Shown: positions 1 to 6,295 of the stretch, piece after piece
Position numbering within the stretch: position 1 is the first letter of the stretch
Layout: every line of letters begins with the position of its first letter
Origin: an uncultured Christensenellaceae bacterium
Lineage (GTDB): Bacteria; Bacillota; Clostridia; Christensenellales; Christensenellaceae
DNA: 6,316 nt
NCBI GenBank assembly: GCA_934373295.1
Contig: CAKROK010000081.1
Coordinates: forward strand, 1-6,316
Direction: 5' to 3'
Notes under the pieces: model-generated
Databases searched by the model: none
The model's input: only the letters and a program-made list of their open reading frames with translations
What the model was told of the DNA's origin: nothing
Made by a program: the position numbers and the translations under genes

Positions 1-733
1 CTGCATTATTTTCCTCTGTTCTCGATATGAATATCCCGCCGAATGCGCTTTCCTGACGCACCTTCACTGAATTTTTATGCAAAAGCTCCAAAAGGGATAA
101 AAACGTCACCGCGATCTCCTCCCTGCTCGGTCTTTTGGATAAAAGCTCGTCAAACGTGAGTCGTGGGACGATGGACAGCCGCGCGATTATCACCTTCATC
201 TGCCGGCGCACGCTGAAGCTGTCCTCTCGAATTTTGACCTCCGGCGGGGGCGCGTCCCTCTTTTCGGCGCGGCTCATCGCATTCAAAAACAGCCTGCAAA
301 GCGCGTCCGCATCCGCGTTTGTGTATATCGTCGCGGAGGCGTCCTCACAGATTATCTCCTCGGGCAGCTTGTAATACGAAAGCGCCGCCTCGCCCTCAAG
401 CTCTTTTAGCTCGTTCGATACCGCCTTATATCTCCTATATTCCTCTAACTTCGCTATGAGCCGCTCCTCGGGCGTGAGTCCGTCCTCGTCGATGTCCTCC
501 TCCTTCGCGCGCGGAAGAAGCGCCCGAGATTTTATGTATATAAGCGTCGCCGCCATCTGTAAAAAATCGCTCGCCAGCTCCATATCCTCGGGCATTCCCT
601 CTATATATGAAAGGTATTGCTCCGTGATTTGGGAGATGAATATGTCCTTTATGTCTATTTTCGCCTTGCTAATGAGGTGCAAAAGCAGGTCGAGCGGCCC
701 CTCAAAAGCGGTCAGCTTTATCTCATATCCCAT
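1..733 (-). CDS. scpA: Segregation and condensation protein A (ScpA), 3' end cut by window edge
   Basis: This is the kleisin subunit of the bacterial SMC-ScpAB condensin, which bridges the SMC head domains and helps compact and segregate the chromosome in the cytoplasm. I translated it by hand: 244 codons are open from ATG at 733 to the window edge. The N-terminus carries the family hallmark FEGPLDLLLHLI (residues 10-21), which belongs to the helical domain that contacts the SMC neck. An acidic middle (about 75-120) follows, then a C-terminal winged-helix region (about 175-244, with TFLSLLELLHKNSVKVRQ) that binds the SMC cap. ScpA proteins are usually about 240-260 residues, so only a few residues and the stop are missing. 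The ATG is one base after the TGA of the protease gene (TGATATG), and no clear Shine-Dalgarno precedes it, so translational coupling is likely. An upstream in-frame TTG at 772 is less likely because family members begin just before this motif. scpB probably follows outside the window. Confidence 0.95.
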   Translation of the reverse strand, partial: MGYEIKLTAFEGPLDLLLHLISKAKIDIKDIFISQITEQYLSYIEGMPEDMELASDFLQMAATLIYIKSRALLPRAKEEDIDEDGLTPEERLIAKLEEYRRYKAVSNELKELEGEAALSYYKLPEEIICEDASATIYTNADADALCRLFLNAMSRAEKRDAPPPEVKIREDSFSVRRQMKVIIARLSIVPRLTFDELLSKRPSREEIAVTFLSLLELLHKNSVKVRQESAFGGIFISRTEENNA

Positions 734-734
734 A

Positions 735-1388
735 TCAGATAAACAGGCTGAAAAAGCTGTTGTACAGGTCAAAAAGTCCGTTTGCCGTAACGTCCAGCAC
801 GGTGTCCAATATGCCCGTGAAGCATATCGCTATAAGTATTATAAATCCGTAGCGGTTGAGAATATCCACGACCTTATAGCTCTTTCTCACGAACAGGCTG
901 GATATGACGTGAAAGCCGTCCAGCGGGGGGATGGGCAGTACATTGAATATCGCAAAGGATACGTTCAGAATGACGATGTATGAAAGCGCGTCCGTCACAT
1001 AGTCGTTTACGCCCGCATATACGCAGAAGAACAGTATTCCATAGAAAATAAACGATAAAACGAGGTTCGTCAGCGGCCCCGCGAGCGATATCAATATGTC
1101 GTCCCTGCGGAAGTGCTTTAGATTTCTCGAATTTACTATGACGGGCTTTGCGAAGCCTATCCTGAAAATTATAAAGCATAAAAATCCCCACGGGTCGAGG
1201 TGCTTTAGCGGGTCGAGCGTCATTCGCCCCATGTTTTTCGCAGTGGGGTCGCCCAGCTTGTACGCCACGAACGCGTGCGCCCACTCGTGAAAGGATATCG
1301 CGACGCACATCGCGAGCAGTATATATAGAATGTATAAAAGCAGACCGACAAAGTCTCCGCTTTCTATATAATTCATCAAAATTCCCAT
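735..1388 (-). CDS. M50-family site-2 protease (YwhC-like intramembrane zinc metalloprotease)
   Basis: This is a predicted polytopic membrane metalloprotease of 217 residues that would cut substrates inside or near the membrane. The zinc-binding HEWAH (34-38) sits at the end of a first hydrophobic segment (about 14-33). SLAGPLTN (101-108) is the conserved AGP motif that opens the next hydrophobic segment. NVLPIPPLDG (149-158) supplies the third metal ligand, Asp157. A final hydrophobic stretch lies at about 173-195. All catalytic residues are present and there is no PDZ domain, which fits the short YwhC-type group rather than RseP/RasP or SpoIVFB with CBS. The ATG at 1388 has CGAAAGG about 9 bases upstream; ATG at residue 5 is an alternative start. 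The gene lies 16 bases after the GerM-like lipoprotein and one base before scpA, a protease-scpA order I recall from many Clostridia. The natural substrate is unknown, and involvement with the neighbouring lipoproteins or kinase is only inference. Confidence 0.93.
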   Translation of the reverse strand: MGILMNYIESGDFVGLLLYILYILLAMCVAISFHEWAHAFVAYKLGDPTAKNMGRMTLDPLKHLDPWGFLCFIIFRIGFAKPVIVNSRNLKHFRRDDILISLAGPLTNLVLSFIFYGILFFCVYAGVNDYVTDALSYIVILNVSFAIFNVLPIPPLDGFHVISSLFVRKSYKVVDILNRYGFIILIAICFTGILDTVLDVTANGLFDLYNSFFSLFI

Positions 1389-1404
1389 ATTTTAAAGCCT
1401 TTCG

Positions 1405-2817
1405 TCATTTTACTATCCCGCAGTCGGGCATGAGCGGATATTCGAGGTCAAGCTCGCCTATGTTCGTGGGCGTCTTTCCGTCCTCCCTTATGAGCACATC
1501 CGTGACCCACGTCGAACAGAGCGTATTTACGATGGAATATATCAGCAGGCGGATGTCCTCCCCGCTCATATTGCGCACCTCGGATAAAAACTCCCTCGAC
1601 AGGTCGAGCGTTATCATCGTCCCTGAATACGCGATGCCGTTTATGCTGTCCTCTTTGAAGTTTATGCGCTTGCCATAAAACACATCTCCCGAAAGCTCAT
1701 TAAACAGAATGTCGAGATTCGTGCGCACGAGCACCGCGTCCTTCTCCTTTACCTCTATTTTTTCTTCAACAAGCCGGCCGGACTGCCTGTCCGGAAGCAT
1801 TATCCTTATAACGCTGCCCGCGCTTTGATGCGCCGTCTCAAACGTGAGCTCGTGATAAACCGTGCCGCCGTCCATGACGTTTAAGGGCTTTGTCACGGGC
1901 AATACTCCGGCGACGGTATAATACAGCGCGCCGCACTCCGCGTCTATGCCCAGGTATAATATGCCGTTCGTTCTATTCACTCTGACTTCGCCGTCGCAAT
2001 ACTCTATCGCATATGATCCTTCGCTCAGATAGTCGCCGTTTATATATGTAGAAAGATAGAATTTCGTCTCCGGTCCGTCGGCTATCGCGCCCACCATGCT
2101 CCTTAAAAGCGCGTTGCAGAAGTCGTCGCTCCTTTGAAATCTTCCGCGCATCGTGATCCTGCGCGTTTCCGGAATGAAGTGGTCGAGATCCGAGCTTATG
2201 AAATACAGCGGAACATATATGCTCACGGACCCGCCCTTGCTCCTCAGCGCGTCCATCCTCTTTGTGAGCTTTTCATAGTCCGCCGCGGGGTCGCCGTCCG
2301 ATTTGGGCAATGCGCCTATCGGATATCCCTCGTAGTTCAGCGCGACCTCGTCATACAGCACGCACACGAACTCGATGTCCTCCGCCTCGATGAGCGTATC
2401 GGCTATCTGCGTCGCTAAAAGGTATTTTTCCTTATCATCCGCGTCATTCGCGCCGGTCAGATAGACGTTTATGACGTCGTCCATGACCTCGATGCGCGAC
2501 AGCTTCGCCTTGGCCGCGTTTTTAAGCCCCTCCGTCTTGGGGCCGTTTAGCAGCTCCCTGACGATGACCTCCTCCTCGCGCACCGACGGATCCAACGCCA
2601 AAAAGCGCCTCTCGCTCGAGCGCAGCCCGCCGTCCTCCTGTAAAAAGTACATCGTCGCGACGATCTCCCTCGGCACGACCAGACTATAGTGTGAATACGC
2701 GGGAACTGCGGGCAGTCCCTCGGTATCGTTATCCTCATAAAGCCGCGCGCAGCCCGTCAGCAGCACCGCCATAGACAAGACTGCGGCCGCAAGCCTGAAT
2801 AAAATTCCCTTTTTCAT
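1405..2817 (-). CDS. GerM-like lipoprotein with two GerMN regions
   Basis: This is a predicted membrane-anchored lipoprotein of 470 residues. A basic start MKKG and a hydrophobic stretch lead to the lipobox LTGC, with lipidated Cys23. The first GerMN domain spans about 50-168: it contains EVIVRELLNGP (83-93), the DDVINVYL strand (113-120) and a long helix LLATQIADTLIEA. The middle (about 190-335) is beta-rich and unassigned. The C-terminal part (about 335-463) looks like a second GerMN domain, with ITLDLSREF (402-410), SIVNTL (428-433), VLIREDGK and the closing DLEYPL (457-462). Two GerMN domains on a lipoprotein match Bacillus subtilis GerM, a sporulation and germination protein of the SpoIIQ-SpoIIIAH zone. 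This protein is longer than GerM, so I leave the symbol blank. The ATG at 2817 has CAGGA about 7 bases upstream, inside the end of the preceding gene, and lies 3 bases after that gene's stop. The role is probably extracytoplasmic and protein-binding rather than enzymatic. Confidence 0.85.
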   Translation of the reverse strand: MKKGILFRLAAAVLSMAVLLTGCARLYEDNDTEGLPAVPAYSHYSLVVPREIVATMYFLQEDGGLRSSERRFLALDPSVREEEVIVRELLNGPKTEGLKNAAKAKLSRIEVMDDVINVYLTGANDADDKEKYLLATQIADTLIEAEDIEFVCVLYDEVALNYEGYPIGALPKSDGDPAADYEKLTKRMDALRSKGGSVSIYVPLYFISSDLDHFIPETRRITMRGRFQRSDDFCNALLRSMVGAIADGPETKFYLSTYINGDYLSEGSYAIEYCDGEVRVNRTNGILYLGIDAECGALYYTVAGVLPVTKPLNVMDGGTVYHELTFETAHQSAGSVIRIMLPDRQSGRLVEEKIEVKEKDAVLVRTNLDILFNELSGDVFYGKRINFKEDSINGIAYSGTMITLDLSREFLSEVRNMSGEDIRLLIYSIVNTLCSTWVTDVLIREDGKTPTNIGELDLEYPLMPDCGIVK

Positions 2818-2820
2818 AGG

Positions 2821-3768
2821 CTATTCCTGAATATAGTCGCCGAATGCGTCCAAAAATTCGGAGTATTCCAGCTTCCAGATGTCGTTTTCATGCACGAGCT
2901 TAATGGGTATGGAGAAGTTGCTGCGCCGGACGCTGCCGAACTTCACCGAAAAATCCACTATCACCCAGCAGTAGTCGTTTTTATAGTTTATCGAGACGCC
3001 CTTCACGGAATAGCTCTCAAGCTGCATCTTATCCTCTAAAAGCGAGCTGAAATAGCTGCTGCTCGGCTTTTCCGCGCCGCTGCTGTCGTTATACGCGAAT
3101 ATGCTGTATGCGCTCTCATAGTTCCCCACGCGCAGTGAATCGAGGAAGATGCTCATGGTGTTCTCCGGTCCCAGCGCGATGCTTCCGTCCCATTGGAGCT
3201 GGCCTAAAATCTCCCCGCTCTCCTGGATAAATCCCACTTGGTCACCCATCAGGCGCGAGCCCACTCCCGAGTTCTCCTTATCTATCATTATCTGAACCTT
3301 TGAATGACCCGTCGCCTCAACGAGAGTATCCACCACGGAATACACCGCGAGGTACTTTAGCCGTTCCATCTCGCTGTCCGTGCGCGAACCTAAGAACGAC
3401 CAATCGAGAAAGCGCCTGTCAAACGTGACCGTTATCACATCGTCATTTACCGTAACATTTGTCAGCTTACAAGATGGGTTTATGAGATTGAGCTTGCCGC
3501 CTACGCTGCTCGACGGCCCCTTTATCAGCTCCTCTATGACGCATTCCTCCAGCGTCCTGTTTACGGAAACCTTCAGCTCGCGCTGTTCCTTTACTATATA
3601 TTGACCGGTCTGGTCGCCGAAATACAACACGACATACTGCGCGTTCGTCGTGACCTGCGAATCGTCCGGGTCGGGCGCGATCTGCGTCCCGCCGTCGCTC
3701 GCCGCGCACGCCGTAATGAGCATGACCGATATCATTATAAGGATAAAAAGCAATCTCAGATGTTTCAA
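2821..3768 (-). CDS. GerMN-domain lipoprotein with C-terminal NTF2-like region (LpqB-like context)
   Basis: This is a predicted exported lipoprotein of 315 residues. The signal peptide MKHLRLLFILIM leads to the lipobox ITAC, with Cys21. A low-complexity linker rich in D, S and T (about 22-43) follows. One GerMN domain covers about 44-165: it contains ECVIEELIKGP (75-85), NDDVITVTFDRRFLD (108-122) and AVYSVVDTLVE (141-151). The C-terminal region (about 200-312) alternates helix and strand (MSIFLDSLRVGNYESAYSIF, then DYCWVIVDFSV and DIWKLEY), like NTF2-fold or DUF4878-type domains; this is a guess from pattern. The start is TTG at 3768, supported by GGAGG 7 bases upstream and by a 4-base TTGA overlap with the kinase stop, so the two proteins are probably made together. 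A GerMN lipoprotein directly after a sensor kinase recalls LpqB after MtrB in Actinobacteria, where LpqB binds the kinase sensor domain. A similar accessory role here is inference. Confidence 0.85.
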   Translation of the reverse strand: MKHLRLLFILIMISVMLITACAASDGGTQIAPDPDDSQVTTNAQYVVLYFGDQTGQYIVKEQRELKVSVNRTLEECVIEELIKGPSSSVGGKLNLINPSCKLTNVTVNDDVITVTFDRRFLDWSFLGSRTDSEMERLKYLAVYSVVDTLVEATGHSKVQIMIDKENSGVGSRLMGDQVGFIQESGEILGQLQWDGSIALGPENTMSIFLDSLRVGNYESAYSIFAYNDSSGAEKPSSSYFSSLLEDKMQLESYSVKGVSINYKNDYCWVIVDFSVKFGSVRRSNFSIPIKLVHENDIWKLEYSEFLDAFGDYIQE

Positions 3769-3782
3769 TTTTCTCCCTCCTT
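3765..3782 (-). promoter_or_regulatory. Strong Shine-Dalgarno and TTGA stop-start overlap for the first lipoprotein
   Basis: On the minus strand AAGGAGGGAGAAAATTGA places GGAGG 7 bases before TTG (3768-3766), while the kinase stop TGA occupies 3767-3765. The strong site explains how a TTG start can work and argues against choosing a later ATG, which would remove the signal peptide. The overlap suggests translational coupling. Confidence 0.8.
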
Positions 3783-5204
3783 GTCCTTTAAAAAGCGCAG
3801 ATAGAACGTCGAGCCGACGCCCAGCTTGCTCTTGACATACACCTTTCCTCCGTGCGCCTTTGCGATTTGAAAGACTATATGCAGCCCCAGGCCCGTTCCG
3901 CCCGTGGCTCGTGAGCGCGCCTTATCGACTCTGTAAAAGCGCTCAAACAGGTGCTTTTGATTCTCCTCCGAAATGCCCTCGCCCGTATCCGCGACCGCGA
4001 CCTCGACGTATTTCCCCTTATAATAATAGGGTCTTACCACGACCTTGCCGCCGTCCTGGGTGTATTTAAGCGCATTTTCCACGAGGTTATTTATCGCCTC
4101 GTATATCGTCGAGCGCGAACAGAACGCCTCGACGTATTCCGAATATTCGAGCGAAAGGTCGATGTTCTTGGATTCCGCCAACGGGGTGAGCATACGCACT
4201 ATCCTCTCGCACATCTCCGTTATATCTGCATGTTCAAACGCGAGCGTCGCCTCTGCATTTTCCAGCTTTGTTAGCAGCAGAAGATCCTTTACGAGGTTAT
4301 TTAACCTGTCCATCTCGCTGTTTATATCCTTTAGAAAGTCGCGGTATATCTCCGCAGGGACGTCGTCATTCGCCAAAAGGGATTCCGCGAGTATCTTCAT
4401 CGATGTTATGGGCGTTTTAAGCTCGTGCGATGCATTTGAGATGAACTCGCTCCTCTGCTTATCCACGTTTTCTATTCTGTCTATCATTCTATTAAACGTG
4501 TTTATGAGCTCACTCATCTCCTTTGAGCCACTCGGCTTTACGCGCACGGAATAGTCGCCCTCCGATACGATCTCCGCCGCGTCCTTTAAGTCGTCGAGCG
4601 GGCGGGTTATCTGGCTCGTGAGGAAATAGGACAGCGCGCCCACGAGCAAAATCGACAGGATGAAGAATATCGCGAGCTGCTGCGTGACCTTGTTCGTCGC
4701 CGCGGTGATTGAAGCAAGGCTTCTTGAAAAGAGCGCCGCGCCCAGCCTGTCTGAGCCGTCAAGCACGGATGAGACGTAATAAACCGCCCACTGCTCTCCC
4801 TCTTCCTTGTCTATTTTATGGTAGCCAAAGGAAGTATCGCTCACGCCGGTCACGACCTCCCGCACCTCTTTTGTATCGATGCGCGTGCCGTTTAACAGCG
4901 AGTAGCTGTCCGCGATGACTATCCCGCCCTCGTTCACTATCAAAACGCGGCAGTTATAATCCTTTCCCGCCTGTAGGGCAGAGGTATACAGTGCCTGCGC
5001 ATCCTTGTTTTTTAAGTCGTCGGCGATATCAAGAGAGTAATCGAAAATCTCTTTCACTCCCTTCGTGACCTCCTGATAGAGCAGCGTATCCTCAATTACG
5101 CGCGTGGTGATAAACGCGGTCATGACGAGCATGGCCACGATTATTATAAAATACGCGAATATGAACTTCCATTTGACTGAGGTTCTCATTTTGTTGGTCT
5201 GCAA
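3765..5204 (-). CDS. Membrane-bound sensor histidine kinase (HAMP-HisKA-HATPase_c)
   Basis: This 479-residue protein has the layout of a PhoR/WalK-class sensor kinase, which autophosphorylates on histidine and passes phosphate to a response regulator. In order it shows a transmembrane segment (about 14-34) and an extracytoplasmic sensor region (35-173) with a CACHE/PAS-like core, including CRVLIVNEGGIVIADS (85-100). A second transmembrane segment (about 177-196) and HAMP (197-250, ITRPLDDLKDAA) follow. The H box SNASHELKTP carries His260. The ATPase domain has the N box NNLVENALKYT (372-382), G1 DTGEG (406-410), F box LFERFYR (419-425) and G2 GGTGLGL (435-441). All catalytic boxes are intact. 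The chosen start is TTG at 5204, with GAGGA 7 bases upstream; the ATG at residue 6 (5189) lacks a Shine-Dalgarno. The gene is first in the operon behind its own promoter, with no response regulator beside it inside the window. The stimulus is unknown, and the two downstream GerMN lipoproteins are candidate partners. Confidence 0.95.
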   Translation of the reverse strand: MQTNKMRTSVKWKFIFAYFIIIVAMLVMTAFITTRVIEDTLLYQEVTKGVKEIFDYSLDIADDLKNKDAQALYTSALQAGKDYNCRVLIVNEGGIVIADSYSLLNGTRIDTKEVREVVTGVSDTSFGYHKIDKEEGEQWAVYYVSSVLDGSDRLGAALFSRSLASITAATNKVTQQLAIFFILSILLVGALSYFLTSQITRPLDDLKDAAEIVSEGDYSVRVKPSGSKEMSELINTFNRMIDRIENVDKQRSEFISNASHELKTPITSMKILAESLLANDDVPAEIYRDFLKDINSEMDRLNNLVKDLLLLTKLENAEATLAFEHADITEMCERIVRMLTPLAESKNIDLSLEYSEYVEAFCSRSTIYEAINNLVENALKYTQDGGKVVVRPYYYKGKYVEVAVADTGEGISEENQKHLFERFYRVDKARSRATGGTGLGLHIVFQIAKAHGGKVYVKSKLGVGSTFYLRFLKDKEGEN

Positions 5205-5217
5205 CGATTTATCCTCG
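5205..5217 (-). promoter_or_regulatory. Ribosome binding site deciding the TTG start of the kinase
   Basis: The minus strand reads GCGAGGATAAATCG directly before TTG (5204-5202), giving GAGGA with 7 bases of spacing. The nearest ATG, five codons later at 5189, is preceded by TTGCAGACCAACAAA, which lacks a comparable site. This favours TTG. Confidence 0.65.
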
Positions 5218-5264
5218 CTTTACATGCGCAAAACTGCGCTGTCGATTAAAATTTATACATTTTA

Positions 5265-5293
5265 AGTATAGCGTATTTGCGCCAAAAACTCAA
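5265..5293 (-). promoter_or_regulatory. Predicted sigma-A-type promoter of the kinase operon
   Basis: On the minus strand TTGAGT (5293-5288) and TATACT (5270-5265) are separated by exactly 17 bases. They match the housekeeping consensus at 4 of 6 and 5 of 6 positions. Transcription would start near 5258, giving a leader of about 50 bases that contains a small hairpin (GCGCA/TGCGC, 5226-5239) before the ribosome binding site. No other comparably good promoter is seen before the downstream genes, so this one probably serves the whole operon. Confidence 0.7.
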
Positions 5294-5455
5294 GAGGATG
5301 AGAAGCGTGCTCCTGGCGGCATAAAAGGATTTATAATGAAGAACGGGGGAATGGGGCGGAATGTTTGTGCGATTGAGATTTAAAGTGCGGATATCCGCGT
5401 AAATTGAAATAATAGGTTTAATTCAGGAGTTAGCTTTTAAAAGCATTATTCAGAT

Positions 5456-5557
5456 TCAAGAGGTTGCTTTGCAATTTTTCTCTGAAAACCGTGGTTTTCT
5501 TAACTTTTCCATGAACAGGCAATCATTTTTTCTTGTTTGTCTTTGACTGAGTTCCAT
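5456..5557 (-). pseudogene. 33-codon frame, possible relic of a REP-associated (Y1) transposase start
   Basis: A short minus-strand frame begins with ATG at 5557, preceded by AGAGGG with 7 bases of spacing, and ends at TGA 5458-5456. Its start MELSQRQTRK resembles the beginning of REP-associated Y1 transposases (often MELPxRK...), as I remember that family. The following residues do not continue into the family's catalytic HUH region, so at most a decayed start remains. An overlapping frame of 80 codons (5742-5500) in another phase covers the same DNA. It has no recognisable domain and only a poor ribosome binding site. Either frame could be a real small protein, but I consider both doubtful. 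Confidence 0.2.
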
Positions 5558-5631
5558 ATATAGTCCCTCTTTATTAACGAATCAAACATATAAGCCCCAT
5601 AAGAAAAAGCTGGATTTTCGTCATTTTTCAA

Positions 5632-5679
5632 GCAGCCCGCCGACGGCTGTACATATAGTACGCCGGCAAGGGCTGTCGC
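5632..5679. repeat. Imperfect inverted repeat (hairpin)
   Basis: The arms 5632-5652 and 5658-5679 pair through blocks GC, AGCCC, GCC, GGC and GTAC around an ATATA loop, giving about 17 pairs interrupted by small bulges. Neither side is followed by a T tract, so it is not a classical terminator. It lies 75 bases upstream of the doubtful transposase-like start, where REP or IS200-type elements often carry hairpins. Confidence 0.55.
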
Positions 5680-5710
5680 AGAAAAAAGGGTGAAAAGACA
5701 GTGCATTTTG

Positions 5711-5730
5711 GCAGCCTGAAGGGGGGCTGC
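5711..5730. repeat. Short GC-rich inverted repeat
   Basis: GCAGCC (5711-5716) and GGCTGC (5725-5730) are perfect complements around an 8-base loop. It is a short stem that could arise by chance, but it adds to the cluster of inverted repeats and sits next to the larger hairpin at 5632-5679. Confidence 0.35.
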
Positions 5731-5767
5731 GCCTCCGAACATCCTTCTCCGCTTATCTGTTCAAGTT

Positions 5768-5884
5768 GATATGTCGGCATAAGTGCTTAACTTAGCTTTC
5801 GGCTATACTTTGTTTCCCGACGGTGACGGTCTTAAAATCGCAGGTGATTTTACAGACCGTATACATTACTTAGAGTAAATAGTT
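5768..5884. repeat. Tandem structured repeat, unit A
   Basis: This is the first of two related units; it starts GATATGTCGGCATAA and ends GTAAATAGTT. Its centre is a hairpin with arms ACGGTCTTAAAAT (5826-5838) and ATTTTACAGACCGT (5847-5860), 13 pairs with one bulged base and an 8-base loop. TATACT at 5804-5809 resembles a -10 box but has no good -35. Neither strand has a T run after the stem. It could be a dispersed intergenic repeat or a small structured RNA. Confidence 0.7.
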
Positions 5885-5910
5885 AAGTTTGTGATTTCCG
5901 CTCGATTATA

Positions 5911-6033
5911 GATATGTTGGCATAACTGCGATAAGTTGCTGTTTGGCTTTACTTTTGTGCAGCTTGCGACGGTCTTAAAATTTTGCTGCGCGATAATTTT
6001 ACAGACCGTATGCTTTAGTTTGTGTAAATAGTT
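5911..6033. repeat. Tandem structured repeat, unit B
   Basis: The second copy starts 143 bases after the first, with GATATGTTGGCATAA, and ends with the same GTAAATAGTT. The hairpin arms ACGGTCTTAAAATT (5969-5982) and AATTTTACAGACCGT (5995-6009) keep the stem of unit A with one extra pair. The loop is different, both in length (12 against 8) and in sequence. Conserved stems with changed loops indicate that the structure matters, or did in the ancestral repeat. Confidence 0.7.
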
Positions 6034-6094
6034 TGGGCTTTGAGCTGTTGTGTTTGTGCGCTCTCACCAAAAAGCTTCATCTCACACGTAAATA

Positions 6095-6206
6095 TGCGGC
6101 GCAGGTTTTTGCGCGCCTTTGGCGCGCAAAAACTAAGCTCGCGTACGCGAGCTACTTTCAAACGCGAAACGGCGAAGGCCGTTTCGCGCTTGAAAGCTGC
6201 GCCGCA
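6095..6206. repeat. Four-way (cloverleaf) inverted-repeat element
   Basis: Four stems nest with almost no unpaired bases. The closing stem is TGCGGCGCAG (6095-6104) with CTGCGCCGCA (6197-6206), 10 perfect pairs. Arm 1 is GTTTTTGCGCGCC (6105-6117) with its exact complement at 6121-6133, 13 pairs and a TTT loop. Arm 2 is the 18-base perfect palindrome at 6136-6153 (AGCTCGCG/CGCGAGCT). Arm 3 pairs 6155-6173 with 6178-6196, 18 of 19 positions, around GAAG. It is too large for a tRNA and lacks tRNA features. Likely explanations are a MITE or REP-type dispersed element or a structured RNA. Open frames crossing it on both strands are by-products of the repeats. Confidence 0.8.
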
Positions 6207-6265
6207 CGTCGTCGACAACCTCGCTTTTTAATCGTAGAACAAGGCGAAAGACTTGCGTATAAATC

Positions 6266-6295
6266 ATCTTGCCCGAAAGGCTTGTCGGGCAAGAT
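6266..6295. repeat. Perfect 11-bp hairpin, possible terminator of a gene outside the window
   Basis: ATCTTGCCCGA (6266-6276) and TCGGGCAAGAT (6285-6295) pair perfectly around an 8-base loop. The sequence after the stem is ACCTTATTAT on the plus strand and GATTTATAC on the minus strand. Neither is a convincing T tract, so a terminator role is possible but weak. A near-repeat CGAAAGACTTG (6245-6255) resembles CGAAAGGCTTG (6274-6284), part of the left arm and loop, hinting at a local duplication. Confidence 0.5.

Noticed and set aside
456..983. 175-codon plus-strand open frame
   Set aside because: It is antisense to scpA and the protease, both of which have clear family motifs. The frame is compositionally odd and crosses two genes.
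874..1308. 144-codon minus-strand open frame
   Set aside because: It lies inside the M50 protease gene in another phase. The protease frame carries HEWAH, AGPLTN and PPLDG motifs, whereas this frame has no family features.
4045..4554. 169-codon plus-strand open frame
   Set aside because: It is antisense to the kinase HisKA and ATPase regions; its serine-rich translation is typical of a reverse shadow.
5337..5384. 15-codon plus-strand frame with an AAAGGA upstream
   Set aside because: It is very short, with no promoter or recognisable peptide; chance occurrence is likely.
5484..5499. Hairpin GAAAAC/GTTTTC as a terminator
   Set aside because: It has only six pairs, mostly A-T, and the following TTAACTTTT is interrupted. 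Too weak to support.
5768..6033. CRISPR array
   Set aside because: There are only two units of about 120 bases that differ at many sites, with internal hairpins and no short identical repeats with regular spacers.
6105..6133. Intrinsic terminator
   Set aside because: The GC stem has T residues before it and A residues after it on both strands, the reverse of a terminator's trailing T tract.
6095..6206. tRNA or tRNA-like gene
   Set aside because: The cloverleaf is 112 bases with a 10-bp closing stem and 13- and 19-position arms. No 7-bp acceptor, T-loop or anticodon loop pattern is present.
6015..6231. Open frames of 63-67 codons on both strands across the cloverleaf
   Set aside because: Both run through the inverted repeats and encode nearly complementary arginine- and lysine-rich peptides. 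The structure explains them better than a protein does.
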